Below are positions 41,513 to 49,543 of a stretch of DNA of 64,000 nt, one piece after another (the first letter of the stretch is position 1; the number at the start of each line of letters is the position of its first letter). The DNA is from Clostridiales bacterium (lineage in GTDB: Bacteria; Bacillota; Clostridia; Oscillospirales; Oscillospiraceae). Made by a program: the position numbers and the translations under genes. The notes under the pieces were generated by a model, which was given only the letters and a program-made list of their open reading frames with translations, ran no database searches and had not been told where the DNA came from. Location: contig DXYV01000007.1 in assembly GCA_019415645.1 (NCBI GenBank), forward strand, positions 1 to 64,000, given 5' to 3'.

Positions 41513-42349
41513 TCACAGCTCCTTCACGGAATCCTGCTTCACATCCAGCCGGTCGCGCAGCAGGTCCCCCAGCAGGTTGATGGACAGGGCGAGCAGGATG
41601 ATACAGAGGCCCGGCGCCCACAGGAGATGGGGCGCGGTGCGGAAGTAACGCCGGGCGGAACCGCTGATCATCTCCCCCCAGTCCGGAGTAGGGGGCTGAA
41701 TACCGATTCCCAGGTAACTCAGTCCCGCCACCGACAGCACCACCCGGCCCACCCGGGTGGTGAACAGAATGATGATGTTGGTCCGGATATTGGGCAGCAC
41801 GTGGCGCAGAATGATGCGCAGGTGCCCCGCCCCCAGACAGCGCATCCCCTCGATGTACAGCTCCCCCTTGATTTTCAGTACCTCTCCCCGCACCAGGCGG
41901 GAAAACCCCACCCAGGAGGTGAGCACCAGAGCCAGCAGAATGCTCTGGGTGCTGGACTCCAGCACGCCCACCAGTGCGATCATGAGAATCATGCCGGGCA
42001 GGCCCTGAAAGATGTTGGAGATGCCGGTGATCACCGCGTCCACCACGCCGCCGCAGTAGCCGGCGGCGATTCCCACCACCAGCCCCACGGCCATGGAACA
42101 GCAGGTGGCCGCCACCGCCAGCAGCAGAGAGGCCCGGCCGCCGTAGATCACGCGGCTGAGTACATCCCGGCCCAGGGCGTCGGTGCCCAGAGGATGGGCC
42201 CAGCTGGGGTCGGCCAGCCGGTTGCTCATGTCGATCTGAAGGGGATCATAAGGGGCCAGCCAGGGAGCAAAGATGGTCATGAGGACAATCGCCAGCAGGA
42301 TGCCAGCCACGATGGCAAGCTCGATGTTCTGTTTTCGGCGGTTCGTCAT
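41513..42349 (-). CDS. Opp/Nik-type ABC permease (NikC position)
   Basis: A 278-residue permease with about six transmembrane helices. The N-terminal IFAPWLAPYDPLQIDMSNRL and HPLGTDALGRDVLSRVIYG segment is characteristic of DppC/NikC permeases; the EAA-like loop is LVRGEVLKIKGELYIEG. The ATG at 42349 overlaps the previous permease stop by four bases. A longer frame to 42811 is antisense-like and not coding. Confidence 0.93.
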   Translation of the reverse strand: MTNRRKQNIELAIVAGILLAIVLMTIFAPWLAPYDPLQIDMSNRLADPSWAHPLGTDALGRDVLSRVIYGGRASLLLAVAATCCSMAVGLVVGIAAGYCGGVVDAVITGISNIFQGLPGMILMIALVGVLESSTQSILLALVLTSWVGFSRLVRGEVLKIKGELYIEGMRCLGAGHLRIILRHVLPNIRTNIIILFTTRVGRVVLSVAGLSYLGIGIQPPTPDWGEMISGSARRYFRTAPHLLWAPGLCIILLALSINLLGDLLRDRLDVKQDSVKEL

Positions 42350-43299
42350 GCCTCTCCTCCCTGTATGCGAATCTTCGGATCCACCAGAATATACAGCAGG
42401 TCGATGGCCAGGGTAATGAGCACGAAGGTAGTACCGGTAACCAGCACATAACCCTGAATCACTGGATAGTCCCGGTTCTGGATGGCGGAGAGCACATAGC
42501 TGCCCAGGCCAGGGATGGCGAAGATATTCTCGATGATCGTGCTGCCGCCCAAAATCTCCCCGAAGTAGTTGCCCACCAGGGTGATGATAGGCACCAGCGA
42601 GTTGCGGAAGGCATGGCCCAGCACGACCGCCTTCTGGGAAATCCCCTTGGCATTGGCCACCAGAATATACTGCTCCCCCATCTGGGCCAAAAGATTGCCC
42701 CGGGTAAAGCGGGAGGTTGACCCAATGTTGGCGGCAGCCAGAGCCATGGCAGGAAGAATCAGGGAAAGAATGCCGCGGTCCAGCCCGCTGGTCGGCAGCA
42801 GGTGGAGCCACTCAGCAAATACGGTAATGAGAAAGAGAGCCAGCCAGAATCCGGGCACGGACAGAAGCAGGGTGGACAGGGCCTTGAGCACAGTATCCAG
42901 CCAGGTGCCCCGGCAGGCCGCCATCAGCACGCCCCCGCCTACGCCAAAGATCACCGCCGCTGCCAGGGCCGCCAGGGACACCTGGAGGGTGATCGGCAGG
43001 CGGGTCAGCAGCTCCTTGGCAATGTCCCGGTTGCCGGTATAAGAGCGGCCCAGATCTCCATGGAGGGCCTTCCCCAGCCAGTCCAGGTACTGCGCCGGCA
43101 GGGACTTGTCCAGCCCCAGCTCGGCCCGCATGGCCGCCCGGTCCTCCTCGGTGGGGAACTCGATTCCGATACGGAACAGGGCGTCGTCCACCGGATCGCC
43201 GGGGGCGATTCGGCCCAGCAGGAAGGCTGCCAGGGAGATGCCCAGGAGCACCGGGATGAGCAGGAGCAGCCTGCGGCCGATGTACTGCAAAATCGCCAT
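42346..43299 (-). CDS. Opp/Nik-type ABC permease (NikB position)
   Basis: A 317-residue permease starting MAILQYIGRRLLLLIPVLLG, with six helices and the family loop LGLDKSLPAQYLDWLGKALHG..LGRSY. The EAA-like loop is TRGNLLAQMGEQYILVANAKG. It forms the channel with the NikC-type permease. Located 87 bp after the substrate-binding protein gene, with a stem-loop in the gap. Confidence 0.93.
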   Translation of the reverse strand: MAILQYIGRRLLLLIPVLLGISLAAFLLGRIAPGDPVDDALFRIGIEFPTEEDRAAMRAELGLDKSLPAQYLDWLGKALHGDLGRSYTGNRDIAKELLTRLPITLQVSLAALAAAVIFGVGGGVLMAACRGTWLDTVLKALSTLLLSVPGFWLALFLITVFAEWLHLLPTSGLDRGILSLILPAMALAAANIGSTSRFTRGNLLAQMGEQYILVANAKGISQKAVVLGHAFRNSLVPIITLVGNYFGEILGGSTIIENIFAIPGLGSYVLSAIQNRDYPVIQGYVLVTGTTFVLITLAIDLLYILVDPKIRIQGGEA

Positions 43300-43331
43300 G
43301 GTTCACCGCCTTTGTGTTGGAAGTTGGGAGG

Positions 43332-43360
43332 CAGGGCCCCCGCAAGGCGCGGGGGTCCTG
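43332..43360 (-). other. stem-loop between binding-protein and permease genes
   Basis: CAGGGCCCCCGC/GCGGGGGTCCTG around AAGGC, no T-tract on the minus strand. Such hairpins often protect the upstream mRNA, giving more binding protein than permease. Confidence 0.6.
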
Positions 43361-43386
43361 TCATTCAGAAGCCGGATCGGGATGGG

Positions 43387-45000
43387 TCACTCCGCCCAGC
43401 AGACCTGGGTATAGCCGGTGAGGCCGTATACCGTGGCCTCATAGCCAGTGATCTGGCTGGAGGAAGCCACCACCTCCTGGGAATAGAGCATGGGGATGTT
43501 GGGAAAGTCCACGGCGGAGATCTCCTGGAGCTCGGTGTAAATCTCGGCCAGCCGATTGGCATCCAGGCAGGCGGCCGCCTCGTCGATCAGCTCATCCACA
43601 TGGTCGTTGTGGTAGCCCAGACCGTAGCTGATGTTAGTGCTGCCCTCCGAGTACAGAAAGCCCTTAAACAGGGAGAAGGGATTGGCGGAGGGCAGGCCCT
43701 GGATCTTGAGGCACAGGTTGTAGTTGCCGGCCTCCATCTCCTCCTTGCAGGGTCCCCAGTCCATGAGCTGGATGTTCACGGTGATGTTCGTGCCCTCGAT
43801 ATTCTCCAGCAGGGCCTGGATGTATTCGGCCTCCTCCTGATAGGGATAGCGGTTGGCGTCCACCGTGGGAAGAAGGAAGCGCAGCTCCACCGGCTGGTCG
43901 CCCACGACCTCCCGGATGAGCTCCATGCCCCGCTCCGGGTCGTAGTTCACCGGCTGTTCCTCATAGAAGGCGGAGGTGTAGCTCAAAAAGCCGCCGGCAG
44001 CGATTCCATAGCCGTTGTAGAAGCTGTCGATGATGGTCTGCCGGTCGATGAGCAGGGACAGGCCCTCCCGCATGCGCACATCGTTGAAGGGGAAGGAACC
44101 GCCGTTGACGTTGAGGAAGTGGGTAATGCCCGAGTCGCCTACGGACACGTTATAGGCCGGGTCGTCGGCAATCTCGGCGGCCTGGGAGGGAGAGATGGCG
44201 CCCAGATCACACAGGCCCTGCACCTCGCCGGCCCGGAGGGCGGTGTAACGGGTCTCGGCGTCGGGAATCACCTTAAAGCGGAAGGTCTGGGCGATGCCGG
44301 GCGTTCCCCAGTAGTTGTCGTTGCGGGTAATCACGCAGTATTGACCCAGCACGTTCTCGGTCACTACATAGGGGCCGGTGCCGATGGGGAATCCATTGAA
44401 GGTGCCGTCCTCGGCAAAACAGGAGGGCTCGAAGATGGCGGAGCCGTAGTTGACCATGGTGTAGTCCAGCAGGGGCTGGCCGCTCTCAAAGGTGAGCACC
44501 ACGGTGTAGTCGTCGGTCTTTTCATAGGACAGCAGTCCGGGATAGATGGTGTCGATATTCAGACCATAGAAGGAGGACTCGAAGGGTCCCTTCTTCATCC
44601 GGTCGAAGTTGGCCAGTACAATGTCGGCGTTGAAAGGGGTGCCGTTGGAAAAGGTGACCCCCTCCCGCAGGTAGAAGGTCCATACCGTGGCATCCTCATT
44701 GTGTTCCCAGCTGGTGGCCAGGGCGGGGGCCGGCTTGTTGTTCTCGTCCTTAGTAATCAGGGGTTCCCAGATTCCCAGGGACATGGAGGCGTAGTAGGCG
44801 TCCTGTTCGCCGGGGCACTGGTCGCGGGAGGCGGCAAAGACGATTTCCCGGGTCTGATCCACCTCTGCGGCCGGGGTTTCCGTGTCCACAGGGGCGGAGG
44901 GCGAAGCCGACGGCGCCGCGGTTTCATTCCCGCAGGCGGCCAGGGACAAGGACAGGACACAGGCGATGGACAACAACAAGGACAATGTGCGTTTCTTCAT
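43387..45000 (-). CDS. Opp/Nik-type ABC substrate-binding lipoprotein
   Basis: A 537-residue family 5 extracytoplasmic solute-binding protein. The lipoprotein signal KKRTLSLLLSIACVLSLSLA is followed by AC, lipidated Cys at 23. The SBP_bac_5 signature lies at about 95-130 (LATSWEHNEDATVWTFYLRE and GVTFSNGTPFNADIV). The ATG at 45000 follows AGGAG; a longer frame upstream overlaps the leader terminator. Family members bind peptides, nickel or metal chelates; control by a cobalamin riboswitch suggests cobalt or a corrinoid-related ligand. Confidence 0.93.
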   Translation of the reverse strand: MKKRTLSLLLSIACVLSLSLAACGNETAAPSASPSAPVDTETPAAEVDQTREIVFAASRDQCPGEQDAYYASMSLGIWEPLITKDENNKPAPALATSWEHNEDATVWTFYLREGVTFSNGTPFNADIVLANFDRMKKGPFESSFYGLNIDTIYPGLLSYEKTDDYTVVLTFESGQPLLDYTMVNYGSAIFEPSCFAEDGTFNGFPIGTGPYVVTENVLGQYCVITRNDNYWGTPGIAQTFRFKVIPDAETRYTALRAGEVQGLCDLGAISPSQAAEIADDPAYNVSVGDSGITHFLNVNGGSFPFNDVRMREGLSLLIDRQTIIDSFYNGYGIAAGGFLSYTSAFYEEQPVNYDPERGMELIREVVGDQPVELRFLLPTVDANRYPYQEEAEYIQALLENIEGTNITVNIQLMDWGPCKEEMEAGNYNLCLKIQGLPSANPFSLFKGFLYSEGSTNISYGLGYHNDHVDELIDEAAACLDANRLAEIYTELQEISAVDFPNIPMLYSQEVVASSSQITGYEATVYGLTGYTQVCWAE

Positions 45001-45043
45001 GATCGGTTCTCCTTTCAAATATTTGACGCATGAATCGACGCAC

Positions 45044-45076
45044 AAAAAGCTCCCCTAAAGACAATAGGGGAGCTTT
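45044..45076 (-). terminator. expression-platform terminator of the cobalamin riboswitch
   Basis: On the minus strand AAAGCTCCCCTA pairs with TAGGGGAGCTTT, then T-rich. It stands between the aptamer and the substrate-binding protein start, the right place for cobalamin-induced termination. Confidence 0.88.
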
Positions 45077-45148
45077 CATTCGGACATAAAGCCAGCATAA
45101 GCCAGCGCCGCACCGCTTTCCCCACCGAAAGAACGTGCGCACACCACA

Positions 45149-45310
45149 GACGGCTGGTCTCCTGGCTTGGACTCATCCTCACGCCCGTCTTCCCATCCGG
45201 CCCGCCGGACAGTGACATGATTGGGCACTTGTCATCCTTACAGTAGAGAGGGCTGCTGCGGATTTTCACCGCATTCCCAATGAAAGCTTTCGCTACCGCC
45301 TGCTGATTCA
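45149..45310 (-). promoter_or_regulatory. cobalamin riboswitch aptamer
   Basis: Read on the minus strand, all hallmark blocks appear in order: GGGAATGCGGTGAAAATCCG, a CCC-CTACTGTAA-like segment (CCCTCTCTACTGTAAGG), AAGTGCCC and CACTG, GGATGGGAAGACGGGCG, GATGAGTCC and the B12 box AAGCCAGGAGACC. It begins just after the promoter at 45323-45351 and controls the ABC transporter and methyltransferase genes. Confidence 0.96.
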
Positions 45311-45322
45311 GTTGTCAAGGGT

Positions 45323-45351
45323 ATTATAACAGCGGTCTTTTCCCCTGTCAA
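45323..45351 (-). promoter_or_regulatory. promoter of the cobalamin-controlled operon
   Basis: On the minus strand TTGACA (45346-45351) and TATAAT (45323-45328) have a 17-bp spacer, a perfect consensus promoter placed about 15 bases before the aptamer. Confidence 0.92.
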
Positions 45352-45414
45352 GGCAGGGAGCCTGCACAAATGCGGTATGTCCTTACGGACAAGCGGGGCG
45401 CATCTGGACCAAAT

Positions 45415-45455
45415 GAAAAAAGCTCGTCGCAAGCGGTATGACGCTTGCGACGAGC
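45415..45455 (-). terminator. terminator of the displaced tRNA-Thr 3' half
   Basis: On the minus strand AGCTCGTCGCAAGCGTCAT and its complement form a long stem followed by six T, directly after the encoded CCA of the tRNA fragment. Confidence 0.9.
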
Positions 45456-45500
45456 TGGAGCTACTGATGTGACTTGAACACACGACCTGCTGATTACGAA
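45456..45500 (-). other. prophage attachment site: 3' half of tRNA-Thr (CGT)
   Basis: The minus strand reads TTCGTAATCAGC, then AGGTCGTGTGTTCAAGTCAC, then ATCAGTAGCTCCA: anticodon loop with CGT, 3' anticodon stem, variable loop, complete T arm (GTGTG-TTCAAGT-CACAT), acceptor 3' strand and CCA. The 5' half is missing; phage DNA begins where it should be. This is the chromosomal-side junction of a phage integrated into the tRNA gene. Confidence 0.85.
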
Positions 45501-45637
45501 TGAGCATAAATATATTTTGCCAGTATTCGCCCATTCTCATAAACCCTTGTGCCACAAGGCCTGCGGGGGTTCTGTGTCTCGTGGAGTTTCGTGAATGAAT
45601 GTGGGTTTTTGCTCAAATAAACCCCAAATAAACCCCA
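45501..45637. other. non-coding phage end next to the attachment site
   Basis: AT-rich at first (ATAAATATATTTTGCC), then a threefold run of AAATAAACCCC-like words (45614-45640). An open frame crossing it (45494-45724) overlaps the last phage gene and the tRNA fragment and has no ribosome-binding site. The region may hold integrase arm sites; this is inference. Confidence 0.4.
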
Positions 45638-45672
45638 AGAAAACCCCTCCCTAAGACGCGCCCAGGGAGGGG
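45638..45672 (-). terminator. terminator of the phage late transcript
   Basis: CCCCTCCCT (45644-45652) pairs with AGGGAGGGG (45664-45672); on the minus strand TTTTCTTGGGGTTTATTT follows. It lies just after the last phage gene. Confidence 0.82.
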
Positions 45673-45677
45673 CTATG

Positions 45678-46100
45678 TCATATTGCGGGGCTATCGACGG
45701 AGCCCTCCGGCTCCTGCGGTGCATTGAAGTTCACCGCCGCGGCAGCGTCGTAGGTTATACCGCCGCTTCGGTGGTCTGACTTTGCCATGTTGAGATAAAA
45801 TGCACAGACTGTACCATGGGCGGTCCAGGGTAGACCCACCATCGCGCTGATCCATGGAAGCGAGCCGGTGTAGCCGGTGCGGATGCAGTAGAAGGCCAAG
45901 AATAAGCCTCCTACCGTCACCACCCACAGCAACATCCGAATGTCCGCTATGAGCCGTTTGGAGAAATCCATCTTCTGCAACTTCGGCTCCTGCTTGCCTT
46001 TCCGCTTCCGGGCCGGCCGGCGCGTCGCCGCCAGCGCCATGCCGACCAGGACGAGGAGAAGTCCCACTACCAGCAGGAGCACTTTCTCCAGGCCGCTCAT
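45678..46100 (-). CDS. phage membrane protein of unknown function
   Basis: A 140-residue protein with an N-terminal helix (about 5-25), a basic stretch (RRPARKRKGKQEPK) and two further hydrophobic segments (about 55-72 and 83-105). It overlaps the endolysin gene by four bases and is the last gene of the late operon, where lysis-accessory or superinfection-exclusion membrane proteins often lie. No family recognised. Confidence 0.6.
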   Translation of the reverse strand: MSGLEKVLLLVVGLLLVLVGMALAATRRPARKRKGKQEPKLQKMDFSKRLIADIRMLLWVVTVGGLFLAFYCIRTGYTGSLPWISAMVGLPWTAHGTVCAFYLNMAKSDHRSGGITYDAAAAVNFNAPQEPEGSVDSPAI

Positions 46101-47179
46101 TGCTGTTTCGCCTGCTCCAGCGCTCTGGCCACGGCCTCAGCTACGATGTCGCTGATATCCACTTTGATAGCCTTATCGTGGGCATCGAGCAACTTCTTGA
46201 CCTCCGCCATAATGAGGTCGTAGAGGCGCTTGTCAACGGTTACATTCTGCTCCCTGGTGAGGAAATCTTCCCACATCATGTTGGGCTCACCGTCGACGGT
46301 AGTGCCGTTTCCGGCCATCAAGCCTTTATCAATGGCCCACTGACGGTTTTCCTTGCTCCAGTCCCCGCTGTCGTTGTCCTGGAGTTCCTTCCGATACCGG
46401 GTCATATACTCCTTGAACTTTTCGTAGCTCATGTCGTCCTCCTCCACAGGAATTACAAGAATCTGCCCGGGGTAGATGGTGTACGGGGCGGTGATTCCGT
46501 TTGCCTGGGCTATGTCCTGCCAGGCTACTCCGAACCGACCTCCAATTACTGAGAGAGAGTCTCCTGCTACCACGGTGTAGGTGCCCCCGGTCGCCCCGCC
46601 TGGAGTCTCGGCCTCCCCGCTGTCCGGGACAAGAGAATAGTCGGGGCGACCATAGCCGCCGATATAGCTGGCCTCAAGGGGGTAACTCTTGTCCCGGACG
46701 CACCCGCCGTTGGGCACAACGCCGGCGGCGGAACTGGTGTTTCCCTCGATGGTGTAAACTCGGCCGCCGGACACCTTTACCACGAGTCCGGTGTGGTACA
46801 TGGTCTTGCCGCCGTCGTTGGTGAAGAAAATCTGATCACCGGCCTGGGGGCTGGTGTGAAACTGGCCCTTGTCCTTGTAGTAGCGGGCGGAGTAGGTGCA
46901 GCCGGCGCCCAGGCCTTTTTTCGCCTGGCAGAGCAGGGCCATGCCCAGTTCCAAGCCGAAGGTGTAGATGAAGCACCAGTCCACAAAGATGTCGCACCAT
47001 GCGTACCCATTCTTATCGCCGTTGTAGACAATGCCCAAGGCGTCCAGGTCACGGGCATACTTGTTCCAGTTGTTGTCCCCTGGATTGGCGGTCGGGCTGT
47101 CGAGTTGAGAGTTGGACTCTTTCTCGATGTAGCCGATCTCCGCCCGGGCGGTAGCGATCACTCTTTCAGCTGGCGTCAT
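46097..47179 (-). CDS. phage endolysin (CHAP amidase/peptidase plus LysM)
   Basis: A 360-residue peptidoglycan hydrolase. The N-terminal CHAP-like domain has the catalytic Cys in GYAWCDIFVDWCF and His in MYHTGLVVKV. A LysM domain (YTVVAGDSLSVIGGRFGVAW..PGQILVIP) lies at about 205-250. A C-terminal region with WSKENRQWAIDKGLMAGNG resembles the repeat seen in several phage lysins. ATG at 47179 overlaps the holin gene by 14 bases; a longer start at 47206 is unsupported. Confidence 0.92.
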   Translation of the reverse strand: MTPAERVIATARAEIGYIEKESNSQLDSPTANPGDNNWNKYARDLDALGIVYNGDKNGYAWCDIFVDWCFIYTFGLELGMALLCQAKKGLGAGCTYSARYYKDKGQFHTSPQAGDQIFFTNDGGKTMYHTGLVVKVSGGRVYTIEGNTSSAAGVVPNGGCVRDKSYPLEASYIGGYGRPDYSLVPDSGEAETPGGATGGTYTVVAGDSLSVIGGRFGVAWQDIAQANGITAPYTIYPGQILVIPVEEDDMSYEKFKEYMTRYRKELQDNDSGDWSKENRQWAIDKGLMAGNGTTVDGEPNMMWEDFLTREQNVTVDKRLYDLIMAEVKKLLDAHDKAIKVDISDIVAEAVARALEQAKQQ

Positions 47180-47519
47180 CAGCCCCACCGCCTTCCACAA
47201 TGGCAACGCTTTCCAGGGGGATGATGCCCTGCGTCAATTCATAAACAGCGGCCTCGATCATAGCATCCAGCTTTTCATCGTCAACAGTTACTCCGTGAGA
47301 GCGTAGCCACTGCAGGACATACGCTTTCTTCTCTTCACCGCGGCCCGAACCGGTGTAGATCTGCTCGGCTGCAGAGACTGCGATCTTCACCCAGGCATTG
47401 ATTTCTTTCTGCTGTTCGGTGGTCGTCTTGCTCTTAATGTAGGGAATGAGGACGCATGTCACGATGGCACACACGATTGCGACGACGGCTTCAACAATGG
47501 GGGTAATATCAAAGGTCAT
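47166..47519 (-). CDS. phage holin, LLH family
   Basis: A 117-residue protein with one clear N-terminal transmembrane helix (IVEAVVAIVCAIVTCVLIPYI) followed by an amphipathic cytoplasmic part (INAWVKIAVSAAEQIYTGSGRGEEKKAYVL), the hallmark of LLH-type holins. AAGGAG precedes the ATG. It overlaps the endolysin gene, as lysis pairs usually do. Confidence 0.85.
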   Translation of the reverse strand: MTFDITPIVEAVVAIVCAIVTCVLIPYIKSKTTTEQQKEINAWVKIAVSAAEQIYTGSGRGEEKKAYVLQWLRSHGVTVDDEKLDAMIEAAVYELTQGIIPLESVAIVEGGGADDAS

Positions 47520-47531
47520 AGTTATCTCCTT

Positions 47532-47870
47532 TCATTCGTCGAAGAGGTTATGGATGCCCTGCTCCGCCAGAAAATCCTTTTGCTCGTGTTTCACATCGGC
47601 AGCATATTTGAGGGCGGCCTCCATGTCACCGTTGGTGTGACCCCGCTGCATAGCATGGGCGGTGGCTTCACCCAGGGCAATAGAGGCCCTGGTACTTTGA
47701 ACAAGAAGCACCATGAGTTTCTGCTGTGCAGAGTTTTTCTTTTCCTGCTCTTTCTCACGGGCGTCAATGCGGCGCTCCAATTTCCACACGATGAAGCCCA
47801 TGAGCGCGGACGGGACGCCCATAGCGACGATAAAGGCCACCACGAGAGCCCCAAAATCAGTCTGGATCAC
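47532..47870 (-). CDS. phage membrane protein with coiled coil
   Basis: A 112-residue protein with one N-terminal helix (ALVVAFIVAMGVPSALMGFIVW) and a charged coiled coil (RRIDAREKEQEKK), 12 bp before the holin gene. Likely a second lysis-membrane component (antiholin or pinholin-like); family not certain. Confidence 0.6.
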   Translation of the reverse strand: MIQTDFGALVVAFIVAMGVPSALMGFIVWKLERRIDAREKEQEKKNSAQQKLMVLLVQSTRASIALGEATAHAMQRGHTNGDMEAALKYAADVKHEQKDFLAEQGIHNLFDE

Positions 47871-47900
47871 TGGCGAATCACCTCATAGCGCCGGGTGGTA

Positions 47901-48398
47901 TTAGACTGCATCTGTCTCAGCCTCCTCAAAGTACTGCCCGATCAGTTCGTGTGGCAGGTACTGGAGGATGACCTTGCCGCCCTCCGCCTCACCGGTTCGG
48001 GTACAGAGATAGATCTTGCTGTCCTCCGGGTCCAGGTAGTAGAGGCCATAGGTGTACTCCATCCCTTTGGCCGCCGTGATTGGATTATCGATCGTACCAG
48101 TCTCGCCGGGCTTGGATACCGCTGCCCACAAAGCGGGGACCGTGGGGGGCGCCCAATCCTCGTTGCCGGTGGCGTCATGCTGCTGGAGCAGCTTGTAGAT
48201 CGTCCCCTCCCACTGGTAGGGGGTGCCCACGGGGATCTGGGTGTAGTCCCGAGGCCGCCAAGTAGGTACTTTCTTCTGCTCGTTCAGCAGTTCCTCGTCG
48301 GTAACCTCACCGGCGACGACGCGGGCCGCCAAGTCTGCGGCGTCCGCTTTTCCACGCTTCCTGAGTTCTTCAGCGGCTAAGGTCACGATTTCAGCCAT
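47901..48398 (-). CDS. phage tail-fibre-associated protein with chitin-binding-like fold
   Basis: A 165-residue protein. Residues 40-75 (WRPRDYTQIPVGTPYQWEG and NEDWAPPTVPALW) match the aromatic pattern of CBM5/12 carbohydrate-binding modules. The ATG at 48398 lies inside the overlap with the preceding gene. It sits between the coiled-coil fibre gene and the lysis genes, so a host-surface binding role is plausible. Confidence 0.65.
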   Translation of the reverse strand: MAEIVTLAAEELRKRGKADAADLAARVVAGEVTDEELLNEQKKVPTWRPRDYTQIPVGTPYQWEGTIYKLLQQHDATGNEDWAPPTVPALWAAVSKPGETGTIDNPITAAKGMEYTYGLYYLDPEDSKIYLCTRTGEAEGGKVILQYLPHELIGQYFEEAETDAV

Positions 48399-48939
48399 TG
48401 CTTTCAACTCCCTCCGTATAAGCCTTCTCCAGCTGGGAGGTGATGGCCGCGCCACCGCCTGAACTCTCTAACTCCGCGATTGTGGCGGCCTGATCTGCGA
48501 TGGTACTCGCTTGCTCCTGGAGCGTAGCAGTCTGCTGGGAAAGCGCAGCTGCCTGCTCTTGGAGTTGAGATGCCTGGCTGGAAATAGTGCTGTCCTTTTC
48601 CGCCGCTTCGCTCTCCAGTTCAGCGATTTGATCTTGGTACTCGGTCACATCGCCCAGGTACTGGCTCGCTGTCTTCAGAATGACATGATAGGAGCGGGTG
48701 TTATTCTGGTACTGTATATCGGCCACCTCAAAGCCGTATCCTTCCGGCAGACCCGGAGGGGCGTTACCGGTTCCGATGTATTCGATTGCAGGTTGCGCCC
48801 AGTTTACGGCTTCGATTTCCTCCAGAGAAGCGAATTCCCGTTCAAAGACTACCGTATAGCGCCCATTGCCTGGTGTACTACGCATGATCAACCCCGTAGG
48901 GAGTCCGCCGATCAGCCACTTCTTTCCGTAATAACTCAT
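48391..48939 (-). CDS. phage tail fibre coiled-coil protein
   Basis: A 182-residue protein. The first 95 residues form a globular part; from about 98 a regular Gln/Ala/Glu heptad region (AELESEAAEKDSTISSQASQ and LQEQAAALSQQTATLQEQA) is an extended coiled coil, as in trimeric fibres. It overlaps the next gene by eight bases. Confidence 0.65.
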   Translation of the reverse strand: MSYYGKKWLIGGLPTGLIMRSTPGNGRYTVVFEREFASLEEIEAVNWAQPAIEYIGTGNAPPGLPEGYGFEVADIQYQNNTRSYHVILKTASQYLGDVTEYQDQIAELESEAAEKDSTISSQASQLQEQAAALSQQTATLQEQASTIADQAATIAELESSGGGAAITSQLEKAYTEGVESNG

Positions 48940-48949
48940 ACTATCACCT

Positions 48950-49543
48950 TCACTTTTTTAGGGATTCTAGGTCATCCCAAGTCATTTCGTCTTCTTCAAT
49001 ATCGCCCCAGGTAAGATTTTTCCCTTCAATGAGTGCCCATGTCGCTCCACTTCTGAACCGCATGGTGACAGGTCCAAGGGGCATGAATGCCCCTTCTGAG
49101 GTATTGCTTACCTGAAGCGTAATCGATGCGTCCAAATCCGTGCTGGATGTGAAGAAAAGTTGATCAAGGGCAGATTGTATGCCGGAGGTGTCCATGTAAG
49201 AGTCAGCGAGGTACACCACGACGAGAGAGGACTGCCCTTCCTCTTCCGCCAGCCAGCCGGCTCCCTGGAAGTCGAGGGCAGAGAGATCCACGCCGGAAAC
49301 CGTGATAGTGATCTTGTCGATGCGTATAGCGGATTTGATGTCAAAGCCATCGCCCGCGCAGGCGGCTTCCGTGAGTTCTAAATACCCATAACTGCCGAGA
49401 GCGGCATTCCGAATCGAGGCGCTGAAATATGGGAACTGAAGAATGAGATAGCGTAGATTGGATTCAATAGAATTCGCACCGGAAAAGGACAGGTTCTTCA
49501 GAGAGCCGGGAAGCAGGTCGAGGGAATAGGCTTCATCGATCAC
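48950..49543 (-). CDS. phage baseplate/tail protein, paralogue 1
   Basis: A 197-residue protein ending NLTWGDIEEDEMTWDDLESL. The upstream gene ends with the very similar LTWADIEAANMTWDDLEHL, so the two are paralogues sharing at least their C-terminal 100 residues (both also carry ALDSLVFT/ALDQLFFT-like and MRSGDT/MRFRSG motifs). Overlap of four bases with that gene. YmfQ/DUF2313-like baseplate proteins occupy this position in siphoviruses. Confidence 0.6.
   Translation of the reverse strand: MIDEAYSLDLLPGSLKNLSFSGANSIESNLRYLILQFPYFSASIRNAALGSYGYLELTEAACAGDGFDIKSAIRIDKITITVSGVDLSALDFQGAGWLAEEEGQSSLVVVYLADSYMDTSGIQSALDQLFFTSSTDLDASITLQVSNTSEGAFMPLGPVTMRFRSGATWALIEGKNLTWGDIEEDEMTWDDLESLKK

Noticed and set aside
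42802..45033. 743-codon plus-strand frame
   Set aside because: Antisense to the binding protein and permease genes; no motif.
45494..45724. 76-codon minus-strand frame at the phage end
   Set aside because: Overlaps the last phage gene and the tRNA fragment, no ribosome-binding site.
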